Shown here: positions 7,717 through 14,155 of the stretch, one piece after another
Layout of the letters: each line of letters begins with the position of its first letter
Position numbering within the stretch: the first letter of the stretch is position 1
NCBI GenBank assembly: GCA_030833685.1
Contig: JAURGS010000014.1
Location: forward strand, 1 to 23,173
Length of the DNA: 23,173 bases
Reading direction: 5' to 3'
Source of the DNA: Rhodoferax sp.
Lineage (GTDB): Bacteria > Pseudomonadota > Gammaproteobacteria > Burkholderiales > Burkholderiaceae_C
Translations under genes and position numbers: made by a program
Notes under the pieces: model-generated
What the model saw: the letters and a program-made list of their open reading frames with translations, nothing else
What the model was told of the DNA's origin: nothing
Database searches by the model: none

Positions 7717-8436
7717 TTATAAGATTGGCACGGAAGGGCGGAAAGGCACGCCGATGCCCAACAAGAGTCTCGCATCGCCGTCAGTAACCCGCACGTTGAG
7801 CGGTTCCAGCGCGCCGTCGCCAGCAAGTCGCTTGCCAGTGCGCACATCGTAGTAACAGCCCGGGTGATGAGGGCAGATCAATGTGTAGTGCTTCAAGCGC
7901 GCGCCTTGCAAGAACTGCCCGTCCTGGGCGCACCCGCCCTCGAGCGCGAACAATTGGCCCTCCACTCGGGCTATGGTAAGCATGCGGTTGTCAACCGCAA
8001 GAGAATGAACCGAGCCTTCTAGCACGTCCTCGGATCTAGCGCCGATTGGCAACCAATGCGGCACGACTGGTGATTCAAGTGATGGGGGGGCAACCTGCTG
8101 CATCTCGTCTTTGCGATAAAGGCGGATTGGAGACTCCGAAACCGGCCTTGCTGGGGGCAGAAGGTCATACAACTCTAACAGGGTGTGGATTGCTGGGTCG
8201 GTGGCTACCTGCTCCAGCACGCCCTCCTTGAACAGACGAACTAGCCGATGCAAGGATTCACGGTGAACCTTGTCGAGGCAGTCGAGCAGTCCAAGAACAT
8301 CGTCTTTGCGTTGCGCATCTGCCCACGCCTCGATGCGGTCAAGGCGCTCGCGTGTTTCATCGAGCAGCTCATCCCACTCCTCGTTGGAGCGATAGCCGGT
8401 CAGCGGCTGAGGAGCGTCTTCTCTCAATTCGCTCAC
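7717..8436 (-). CDS. Rieske-like protein with one cluster ligand replaced
   Basis: A 239-residue protein in two parts. Residues 15-95 are helical ('SLHRLVRLFKEG', 'LLELYDLLPP') and resemble the helical domain often fused to Rieske or NifU parts beside aerobic hydrogenases. Residues 125-235 form a Rieske ferredoxin-like fold, with 'LPIGARSEDVLEG' and 'VEGQLFALEGGCAQDG', then 'CPHHPGCYYDVRTG'. A Rieske [2Fe-2S] centre needs C-x-H plus C-x-x-H. Here the second pair is intact (Cys188, His191) but the first reads Cys169-Ala-Gln171, so one histidine ligand is missing. It could bind an altered cluster or none. In related operons such proteins are proposed to carry electrons from hydrogenase toward quinone. 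It starts with GTG in a GTGA overlap with the gene before it. Confidence 0.85.
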   Translation of the reverse strand: MSELREDAPQPLTGYRSNEEWDELLDETRERLDRIEAWADAQRKDDVLGLLDCLDKVHRESLHRLVRLFKEGVLEQVATDPAIHTLLELYDLLPPARPVSESPIRLYRKDEMQQVAPPSLESPVVPHWLPIGARSEDVLEGSVHSLAVDNRMLTIARVEGQLFALEGGCAQDGQFLQGARLKHYTLICPHHPGCYYDVRTGKRLAGDGALEPLNVRVTDGDARLLLGIGVPFRPSVPIL

Positions 8437-8789
8437 CCGTGAGAGCAGCGAGAATGGTCGTCACCATCGCAACAGCCTTCATGGCATTCGCCATGACCCG
8501 ACTGCTGCAGTTCGGTGAACCCGTCAGCGAACAAACGCGCCGCCAACTTTAGCCCTGCGTCGGTCAGAAGGACTTCATCGCCTCCCGCTTCTGCGAGATA
8601 GCCCTGCTCCACCAGGCCGCGCAGGGTCAATTCGATCTCGGGCTCGGGGCACGGCAGGAAAGGCTTGAGCTTGGCAGGCGAATAGCGATCACCGAATCCT
8701 TCGCCGCGGAACCAATAACAGATCTCAAGTACTTCCTCCCTACGGGCCAGCGCCAGCGCGGGCGAGGCAGAGTCGGTGAGTGTTTGCAT
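8433..8789 (-). CDS. Winged-helix protein with Cys/His-rich tail
   Basis: A 118-residue protein I cannot assign to a named family. Residues 15-90 look like a winged helix: 'REEVLEICYWFRGEGFGDR', then 'EIELTLRGLVEQGYL' and the wing 'DEVLLTDAGLKLAARLF'. Residues 99-117 hold four histidines and four cysteines (His99, Cys102, His103, Cys106, Cys107, His112, Cys115, His117), a likely metal-binding tail. It could be a metal-responsive regulator or a nickel/iron carrier for maturation. The ATG at 8789 lies 2 bp after the preceding stop, and the stop overlaps the Rieske gene start (GTGA). The gene therefore belongs firmly to the hydrogenase operon. A longer frame starting at 8870 would overlap the upstream gene and is less likely. 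Confidence 0.75.
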   Translation of the reverse strand: MQTLTDSASPALALARREEVLEICYWFRGEGFGDRYSPAKLKPFLPCPEPEIELTLRGLVEQGYLAEAGGDEVLLTDAGLKLAARLFADGFTELQQSGHGECHEGCCDGDDHSRCSHG

Positions 8790-8791
8790 GA

Positions 8792-9436
8792 TCAATGGGT
8801 GACGAAAGACGGGGTCATGACGTTCCAGTGTTCTAGCGGCATCATCGTTGCGAGCGAGCGAGGCTCCCACGGCAGAGCAGCCCGCGCCCCCTGGGCAACC
8901 ACCCGGCGCGTGGCAGATTCGATTGCATCGATACAGGCAAGGAGATCAAATCCAATCGCTGCGCTCCAATCAATCGGCACGCCTTCGCCACCCATCTCGC
9001 CGATGATCATGGCCATATCGCCAAACAAGGTTTGTGGCGCTTCGAGTTCGATTGTGAGCACCTCTGCCGGCCACACGTTGAAGTGTTCTCCGATCACGAG
9101 CAGATTGTCCAGACTCACGATGCCGGTGACCGCCTCATAGATGCGATCCTGCAAGGCCAGTGCATCCATGCGCTCATGCTGCCAGATGCCGAAGCGCAGG
9201 GTCCCCGCAGGCATGCCTCGCTCAACGCAGGAGACCAACACCGCCCGCTCGAACTGGGCTCGCTGTGGCTCGAGGCCCTGAACGATGTGCACCGCCCCCC
9301 AGTTCATGGCTTCAACCTGAACGATACGGTCGTCCCAGGGGCCTGCGCGCAAACGCCGTGCGAGCTGGGGCCCCAGCGGAAAATCCTCCACGACCGGCGA
9401 CTCGCCCACCAGACCCACCAGCACCGAATTGCTCAC
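8792..9436 (-). CDS. Degenerate hydrogenase-protease-like protein
   Basis: A 214-residue protein that appears to share the HyaD/HybD fold. It opens with 'VLVGLVGESPVVEDFPLG' where the family has a GN...DEGxG motif. The strand that should carry the metal-binding aspartate reads 'RAVLVSCVERGMPAGTL', so Asp is replaced by Ser69-Cys70. A histidine is kept at 118 ('IGEHFNVWPAEVL'). The loss of the central aspartate suggests it is not an active protease but a chaperone or assembly factor for one subunit. The true endopeptidase is two genes further on. It starts with GTG, preceded by GAGGG, 21 bp after the large-subunit stop. The family call rests on pattern only. Confidence 0.7.
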   Translation of the reverse strand: MSNSVLVGLVGESPVVEDFPLGPQLARRLRAGPWDDRIVQVEAMNWGAVHIVQGLEPQRAQFERAVLVSCVERGMPAGTLRFGIWQHERMDALALQDRIYEAVTGIVSLDNLLVIGEHFNVWPAEVLTIELEAPQTLFGDMAMIIGEMGGEGVPIDWSAAIGFDLLACIDAIESATRRVVAQGARAALPWEPRSLATMMPLEHWNVMTPSFVTH

Positions 9437-9457
9437 GCTGCACGGCCCTCAGTCGAC

Positions 9458-11335
9458 TCAGACTCCGCACGCACAAGTCGTGACCTCGCGCGTGATGACT
9501 CGGTCAGACCCCTCCACCATTACATGTGTGGTACAGGGCATACAGGGGTCGAAGCTGCGCAGCGCGCGAAGGATGTCGATACCGCGGAAATCGTCGGCAT
9601 GCTTGAACGAACTCTCGATGAGCGGCGTGTTGAGAACAGCCTGCTCGTAGGGGCCAGGGGTGCCCCACGGCGTCTGCGGGCACGCGTTGACGGTGGAGGG
9701 GGTGACGATCTGGTAATTGGCCAGCACACCGTTCTCGATCACACAGTGATGTGACAGGAACCCGCGCCCGGCACCCCAGAATCCCACACCGATGTGGCGT
9801 CCGGTCTTGGGTACCTCAAACGGCGTCGCCACGCGCGTCTCGCCCTTTTTCAGCAGCGCTTGCGCCCGGGTCCACATCTCGAGCGTGACCATCAGGTTAA
9901 ACGCCACGGCATAGGCGCGAGCCCGGTTGCGCTCGAACGCGTTCCAGACCTGAGGCACTTTCCACTCAAGGGTCATCTCGGGAAGTTTCTCGCCCTTGGC
10001 CACCTGCAAAACAAGGCTGTGGCCGGTTGAGTGGATGTAGGGCGAGGCAGGCAGCTTCTGCGCAAGCGCCGAGAGGTACATTCGCGAGTAGGCGCCCGCC
10101 TCGAACACGCGTCGATCCCACGTTGGTGTGGTGGACCAGGAGTAGCGCTCTTTCCAGCTCTGGGCGCCCGGGCGCGGGATGGTGGTCTTATTCCACGGAT
10201 GATTCGGTGAGAGCGGTGCTCCTAGCGGATCGGTCTTAAAGGGGTAGTCTTCCCACTGCTCATAGTACGAGTGCTCGATGAACTCCTCGAGGCCGACATT
10301 GATGTCCTGCAGCCGAGTGGTGACGAGCTTTCCATCGACCACGGCACCGGGAGTCGACCAGCGCTTCTCCCCCCAGGTATTGCAATTCGCGTAGGTCGCG
10401 TCGTAGTAGTCCTCGTGATCCCATTGGCCCAAATCGACCATGGTCGGCGAGAGCCGGCCGACGTCGTAGTAGCGGGGATCAGCCTCATAGAAGAAATCGT
10501 AGACATCGTCCCAGATGGCAACGCAGCGCTTGGCGTAGTCAAAAAACTGGCGCAACTTCACGTAAAACTCTGTGAACGTCGATGTCGACACCGTAGTCGT
10601 GACGCCCCCCGGAATGATCGTTTCGGGGTGCGGATATTTGCCGCCCAGCATCACGTAGGCCTCGCGAGCCACGCGAGTCATCTGCAAAGCCTCAAGATAG
10701 AGTTTGCCGGTCAGCGGGTTGAGGTCCGTCATGATCTCGGCAACGGTCGCGTATCCGTGGACCGCACGAGAACGAGTGGGGGCGTGCTGCGCCTTGGCCC
10801 AGATCTCGGGGTTGGTGTCTCGCACCAGCATCTCGGAGAAGTCGGGGCCCGCGAGCACGAACAGATGCAGCGGGTTGTCGTAAAGGTATTCACATGACAG
10901 CATCATGTTGCGTACCAGAATTCCCATTGGTGGCGGACGCACGCCGAGGGCCATCTCCACTGACAGCGCCGAAGCGGTGGCATGCACCCCGCCGCACACG
11001 CCGCACGCTCGCGAGCTGATGAACGCAGCGTCACGCGGGTCGCGACCGCGCAAGATCACTTCATAGCCGCGAAACAGCGTTGCCATCGCATTGGTGGCAA
11101 CTACCGAGCGCCGTTCCAGGTCAACCGTACTATGAAAGGCAAGGGCGCCGGCCACACGTGTGACGGGATCAAAGTCAACGTCTCGCAATTGCCCGTTCTT
11201 CACCGCAATCTCGCGAAGCTTCTCCTCCCGCTCCTGGGGTGTGCGCACAGCGTACTGGTAGGGGTTTTTCACACCCGATTTCAGGTGAGCGTTGCCGGCT
11301 TGGTCAAATTCGATGGGCAGATTTTCAAAGCACAC
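9458..11335 (-). CDS. [NiFe]-hydrogenase large (catalytic) subunit
   Basis: Catalytic subunit of 625 residues that oxidises H2 at a NiFe(CN)2CO site. The N-terminal ligand motif is 'RACGVCGGVH' (Cys111, Cys114, His118) and the C-terminal one is 'DPCMPCTTH' (Cys598, Cys601, His604). The 21-residue extension after His604 should be cleaved during maturation. 'FDPVTRVAGAL' near residue 55 is the usual start of the core domain. The Trp/Tyr-rich middle and the 'SFDPCMPC' ending resemble the aerobic, high-affinity groups (1h and relatives) more than standard membrane-bound uptake enzymes. GTG 11335 has GAGGA seven bases upstream. An in-frame CTG near 11374 could add 13 residues but lacks a ribosome site. 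Unusually, five small membrane-protein genes separate it from the small-subunit gene. Confidence 0.95.
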   Translation of the reverse strand: MCFENLPIEFDQAGNAHLKSGVKNPYQYAVRTPQEREEKLREIAVKNGQLRDVDFDPVTRVAGALAFHSTVDLERRSVVATNAMATLFRGYEVILRGRDPRDAAFISSRACGVCGGVHATASALSVEMALGVRPPPMGILVRNMMLSCEYLYDNPLHLFVLAGPDFSEMLVRDTNPEIWAKAQHAPTRSRAVHGYATVAEIMTDLNPLTGKLYLEALQMTRVAREAYVMLGGKYPHPETIIPGGVTTTVSTSTFTEFYVKLRQFFDYAKRCVAIWDDVYDFFYEADPRYYDVGRLSPTMVDLGQWDHEDYYDATYANCNTWGEKRWSTPGAVVDGKLVTTRLQDINVGLEEFIEHSYYEQWEDYPFKTDPLGAPLSPNHPWNKTTIPRPGAQSWKERYSWSTTPTWDRRVFEAGAYSRMYLSALAQKLPASPYIHSTGHSLVLQVAKGEKLPEMTLEWKVPQVWNAFERNRARAYAVAFNLMVTLEMWTRAQALLKKGETRVATPFEVPKTGRHIGVGFWGAGRGFLSHHCVIENGVLANYQIVTPSTVNACPQTPWGTPGPYEQAVLNTPLIESSFKHADDFRGIDILRALRSFDPCMPCTTHVMVEGSDRVITREVTTCACGV

Positions 11336-11370
11336 GTTGTAGTCCTCGTCGAAAAAAAGATTGATGATCT

Positions 11371-11646
11371 TCAGCCGTGCGGGCGGGCGAGGGCGTCGCC
11401 TACGGCACCGAGGCCTTGCCGAACAGCTTGCATCCGGGCGTGCAACTCCTCTAGGCCACCGTTGAGGTCGCTGACCTTCGAATTCAGCGGCGCGGTATTG
11501 TTCCGTACCGCAACAAGACCACTAGCGAGTGCTTCCAAGGCGTCTCCTGTGCGCTTCAGGTCGATCGCAATCGAGACGAGGTGCCACGCGGCTGTTACTA
11601 CGATGACCGCAAGCAGCACAAGTGTCAGGATGGTCAATGTCTGCAT
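11371..11646 (-). CDS. Small membrane protein 5 of 5 (hydrogenase operon)
   Basis: A 91-residue protein with one N-terminal membrane helix (about residues 3-28, 'LTILTLVLLAVIVVTAAWHLV') and a cytoplasm-facing helical tail of about 60 residues ending in HG. The tail carries 'NNTAPLNSKVSDLNGGLEELHARM', the shared Asn-Thr-x-Pro/His-Ile/Leu element of this gene set at residues 49-54. It has heptad-like leucines, consistent with a coiled coil. The stop lies 35 bp upstream of the large-subunit GTG. The ATG at 11646 is 7 bp after the preceding stop. Residues upstream of this ATG in the longer frame belong to the neighbouring gene's DNA and have no membrane-protein logic. No named family recognised. 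Confidence 0.8.
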   Translation of the reverse strand: MQTLTILTLVLLAVIVVTAAWHLVSIAIDLKRTGDALEALASGLVAVRNNTAPLNSKVSDLNGGLEELHARMQAVRQGLGAVGDALARPHG

Positions 11647-11653
11647 GGCGTCC

Positions 11654-11947
11654 TCACGATTTTGTCGATACAGCGGCATGGATCTGCTCGCCCGTCTGTG
11701 CGAGCGCTTCACTTGCGGCGAGCAAGGTACCGGCAGTTGCAAGGGTGTTATTCAGGGCGACAATGTGTCCCGTGTGGCCCGCGATGGAGCTTCCCGCAGC
11801 CAGCATCTCTTCGGCATATATGCGGGTGTTACGAGCTGCCCGGGAAGCCCTGCGCAGCAGGTGAACCGCAAGCGGCGTGATGACAAGCCCAACGACCGCA
11901 AGCGTTGCGCCCCACACCCAGGCGATGGAATTCAAGTCAGAGTTCAT
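11654..11947 (-). CDS. Small membrane protein 4 of 5 (hydrogenase operon)
   Basis: A 97-residue protein with a membrane helix at about residues 8-30 ('IAWVWGATLAVVGLVITPLA'), then a basic stretch ('HLLRRASRAARNTR') expected on the inner face. An Ala-rich helical tail follows. 'GHTGHIVALNNTLATAGTLL' (residues 57-76) aligns with the Asn/His-Thr-x-Pro/His-Ile-x-x-Leu element of its neighbours. The start at ATG 11947 follows a very strong AGGAGG. It is 10 bp downstream of the previous gene's stop and 7 bp upstream of the next start. I infer a paralogue of the neighbouring genes, diverged beyond easy recognition by whole-protein identity. Confidence 0.8.
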   Translation of the reverse strand: MNSDLNSIAWVWGATLAVVGLVITPLAVHLLRRASRAARNTRIYAEEMLAAGSSIAGHTGHIVALNNTLATAGTLLAASEALAQTGEQIHAAVSTKS

Positions 11948-11957
11948 GCGTGCCTCC

Positions 11958-12239
11958 TCACGAACCGCGCAGTGCCGCAGCTGTCGCGGCGAGTTCCTGG
12001 TGCACCGCACCCAGCCCCCCAGCGACTGCGCCGAGCCCGCTGTTGATTCGCATCACCTGGGGCTCCAGATGTGAGCACTCCTTGTCGATCGCGCGCAAGC
12101 CAAACCTAAGCTTGGCCAAGTAACTGGTTGGTCGCCCGCCAATTGAGTCGAGCGCGTTGCAGATATGGACCAGGCCAATCGCCAGCACGGCGAGAAACAC
12201 GAGGGCCGCGATACAAGACCAGACAGTAAGATAGATCAT
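11958..12239 (-). CDS. Small membrane protein 3 of 5 (hydrogenase operon)
   Basis: A 93-residue protein with an N-terminal membrane helix ('MIYLTVWSCIAALVFLAVLA', about residues 2-25) and a helical tail rich in Gly, Ala and Leu. Its version of the shared element is the most diverged: 'ECSHLEPQVMRINSGLGAVAGGL' from residue 54. The closing 'GGLGAVHQELAATAAAL' resembles the 'RQGLGAVGDALAR' end of protein 5. The ATG has GAGGGG upstream and follows the previous stop by 10 bp. The tail also has an Arg/Lys-rich part ('LAKLRFGLRAIDKE'), which fits the cytoplasmic side. Confidence 0.8.
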   Translation of the reverse strand: MIYLTVWSCIAALVFLAVLAIGLVHICNALDSIGGRPTSYLAKLRFGLRAIDKECSHLEPQVMRINSGLGAVAGGLGAVHQELAATAAALRGS

Positions 12240-12249
12240 TCCACACCCC

Positions 12250-12534
12250 TCAGAACGCGCGTTGCTCAGGATCGACGATGGCGCGAATGCGCTTGGCAGA
12301 GGCCAGGATCTGGGGTGCGCGACCACCGATTGATTCCACGCTAGCCCCCACCTTGTACAGCGTGGGGATGTGAACCGTGTTGTTTGCCACTCGCTGGCCG
12401 GTGGTCCAGATCCCTGCGGCTACGTGATCGATTTCGCGTGCGACCCTGATGATGGACAGCAGCAACAAGGCAACGATGCCGCTGACGACAAAAAGAATCA
12501 GGATGGATACCGCCCAAAGACTGTTATCGCTCAT
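12250..12534 (-). CDS. Small membrane protein 2 of 5 (hydrogenase operon)
   Basis: A 94-residue protein with one strong membrane helix (about residues 7-30, 'WAVSILILFVVSGIVALLLL') followed by 'IIRVAREIDHVAAGIWTTG'. The shared element is clear, 'NNTVHIPTLYKVGASVESI' (residues 51-69), and aligns without gaps to 'ANTQPIWQLHRTAKMASGL' of protein 1. The ATG at 12534 is preceded by a near-perfect GGAGGAG. It starts 9 bp after the preceding stop. A membrane anchor or electron-transfer scaffold is inferred from position; no cofactor-binding motif is visible. Confidence 0.85.
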   Translation of the reverse strand: MSDNSLWAVSILILFVVSGIVALLLLSIIRVAREIDHVAAGIWTTGQRVANNTVHIPTLYKVGASVESIGGRAPQILASAKRIRAIVDPEQRAF

Positions 12535-12543
12535 GATCTCCTC

Positions 12544-12828
12544 CTACGCTGCCTTACGTGCGGTCTGCCCCTCCAGGGCATCTGCGACGCGCGTCGTGTT
12601 GGCCGCAATGGCCTGAACCGTCTCATCGAGGCCTGATGCCATCTTTGCAGTACGGTGGAGTTGCCAGATCGGCTGTGTGTTCGCCTCGATCTCACTGACC
12701 ACCACAGCAGCGACGCTCGCGAGCCCGCGGATTCTTCGCGCTTGTGCGAGGATATAGAGGAGTAACGCTGCCACGACCACGATAACCGCCCCGCTGATGA
12801 CGAAGCCTGTAATCCACGCTGGACTCAT
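12544..12828 (-). CDS. Small membrane protein 1 of 5 (hydrogenase operon)
   Basis: A 94-residue protein that starts in an ATGA overlap with the end of the small-subunit gene, so the two are translationally coupled. The membrane helix is at about residues 6-28 ('ITGFVISGAVIVVVAALLLY') and is followed by 'ILAQARRIRGL' with positive charges on the inner side. The shared tail element is 'ANTQPIWQLHRTAKMASGL' (residues 49-67). The last part ('ETVQAIAANTTRVADALEG') is amphipathic and could form a coiled coil. There are no His or Cys patterns for haem or clusters. No named family recognised. Confidence 0.85.
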   Translation of the reverse strand: MSPAWITGFVISGAVIVVVAALLLYILAQARRIRGLASVAAVVVSEIEANTQPIWQLHRTAKMASGLDETVQAIAANTTRVADALEGQTARKAA

Positions 12829-14084
12829 TGGTGGGACTCCTCGCGGTGACGGGCGTGCGACTGCCCAATGACTCTAAAGGCCGACTCCTGGAGTCGATGT
12901 TGCTCTGCCGAGCCGGGACTGAAGCGCGTGTTCCAGAACTGAAGCTTTTTGTAGAAGGCGCTCATGCTCCGATCGACCAAGCCTTCGCGCTCGACGTGGC
13001 CCCAGCCGCTGGGGACTTTTCCGCTTTCGAGCCAGCGGCTTGAGCGATTACGTCTTCGATTGGTGATGGCGCGAAGTGGCCTCATGATTCCGCCAACGAC
13101 ACGGCTGGCATTGCCCGAGATTGTTGAGCCAGGCGCCTTCTTGTAAAACGGTGCAAACGCGTCTGGAAAACCAGGCATCGTGCAGCCGATACAGATGCCA
13201 CCGGTATTCATGCACCCGCCGTTATGTCCGATGGCGCCGTGGCTAACCATGTTGCATTGCACTACGGGCCCCCAGCAACCGAGCTCCACAAGGCATTCCT
13301 TGTCGCCATACTCCTTGGCGAACACACCTTCCTCATAGTTGCCGGCGCGCACGCAACCTCGATGAACCGTGCTCTTGAACATCCAGGCAGGTCGCCCAAG
13401 TTCGTCGAACTCTGGCAAGGGCCCTACCCCGGCAAGGAACATCAGCACCGCGGCAATCGTTTCAGTGACGTTGTCACCGACAGGCGCACAGCCCGGAACA
13501 TTGATCACTGGCAAGCCAAGTGCAGACAGGAAATCCTTACCCAGGAAATCCATTACAGACATGGAATTGGTGACGTTTCCGTGTGCGGCGGGTATACCGC
13601 CCCAAGTCGCACAGGTCCCCACCGCCAGCACGGCGGCCGCCCCGGGGGCAAGATCCTTTAGCCAATTGGCGGTAGGGATGGGCTTGTGATGTCCGTGCTC
13701 ATCAAGTTCCACGCCCATCGCAGACCAATAGCCCCCAAAGTCCGCCGCGATCCGCTCGTCTGCGACTGAGCCCTCAAAAAGGACGACATAGGGGGCACCC
13801 AGGCGGCCTTCCCGCGCAAGCCGATGTGCTGCGAGGAACTCCTCACCAGCGGTAACCGAAAGCACAGGGTGATGCAAGATAATCTTCGACAGGCCCGGGA
13901 TGGCGGCCGAGAGTAGCTGCTCGACAGAGGGGTTCTGAGCACCGACGGTGGCAATAGAGCACCCGTCACAGCTCATACCGGCTAGCCAGAACGCATGCAC
14001 TTCAGTGATAGGCCCCTCGTCTAGCGCAAAGCGGGGGACGCCGGTCTGCTGCGACAGTAATGCTTTAGATTCAAATGCAGGCAT
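12825..14084 (-). CDS. [NiFe]-hydrogenase small (electron-transfer) subunit
   Basis: A 419-residue Fe-S subunit that passes electrons from the NiFe site. Proximal-cluster ligands are Cys39 and Cys42 in 'GMSCDGCSI', Cys158 in 'VGTCATWGG' and Cys199 in 'VPGCAP'. Distal ligands are His241, Cys244, Cys264 and Cys270. The medial region has Cys277, Cys291, Cys298 and Cys301 in 'GGCMNTGGICIGCTMPGFPD'. There is no Tat signal peptide, so the enzyme should stay on the cytoplasmic side. The sequence resembles aerobic high-affinity types (1h, 1l, 2a). It has ordinary CxxC proximal ligation, not the Asp variant I recall for group 1h or the six-Cys form of O2-tolerant group 1d. About 110 extra C-terminal residues are basic and hydrophilic and end in a His-rich tail. 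ATG 14084 follows GGAG and is preferred over TTG 14105. Confidence 0.93.
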   Translation of the reverse strand: MPAFESKALLSQQTGVPRFALDEGPITEVHAFWLAGMSCDGCSIATVGAQNPSVEQLLSAAIPGLSKIILHHPVLSVTAGEEFLAAHRLAREGRLGAPYVVLFEGSVADERIAADFGGYWSAMGVELDEHGHHKPIPTANWLKDLAPGAAAVLAVGTCATWGGIPAAHGNVTNSMSVMDFLGKDFLSALGLPVINVPGCAPVGDNVTETIAAVLMFLAGVGPLPEFDELGRPAWMFKSTVHRGCVRAGNYEEGVFAKEYGDKECLVELGCWGPVVQCNMVSHGAIGHNGGCMNTGGICIGCTMPGFPDAFAPFYKKAPGSTISGNASRVVGGIMRPLRAITNRRRNRSSRWLESGKVPSGWGHVEREGLVDRSMSAFYKKLQFWNTRFSPGSAEQHRLQESAFRVIGQSHARHREESHQ

Positions 14085-14123
14085 GGTGTACTCCGTGAGG
14101 GACAAGTTGTTCCTTCATCTTGG

Positions 14124-14154
14124 ATTCTGAACCTTGCCGTTACGGCAAGGTCAA
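14124..14154 (-). promoter_or_regulatory. MerR-type promoter of the hydrogenase operon
   Basis: Reading leftward, TTGACC (14154-14149) and CAGAAT (14129-14124) form -35 and -10 elements with a 19-bp spacer, the stretched spacing that MerR-family activators correct by twisting DNA. Within it lies a perfect 21-bp palindrome (14131-14151): the arm ACCTTGCCGT, one central base, then its exact complement. The -10 is about 40 bp upstream of the small-subunit start. The MerR-family gene ends at 14156, directly beside the -35, so this is very probably its operator. Confidence 0.85.
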
Positions 14155-14155
14155 C

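Noticed and set aside
9032..9754. A 240-residue plus-strand open frame
   Set aside because: It is antisense to the large-subunit end and the protease-like gene; composition and lack of motifs mark it as a shadow.
11336..11374. Large subunit starting upstream at CTG 11374
   Set aside because: The frame is open and the extra residues are plausible, but there is no ribosome site, whereas GTG 11335 has GAGGA at ideal spacing. Kept only as an alternative.
10982..12046. A 354-residue open frame on the plus strand
   Set aside because: It lies antisense to the large subunit and membrane-protein genes, has no family-like motifs and is rich in Arg, Cys, His and Ser, as expected for a GC-rich shadow frame.
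12544..12828. The small membrane proteins as cytochrome b (HupC/HyaC) fragments
   Set aside because: Each has a single membrane helix and no conserved haem-binding histidine pairs; five complete genes with their own ribosome sites argue against a broken cytochrome.
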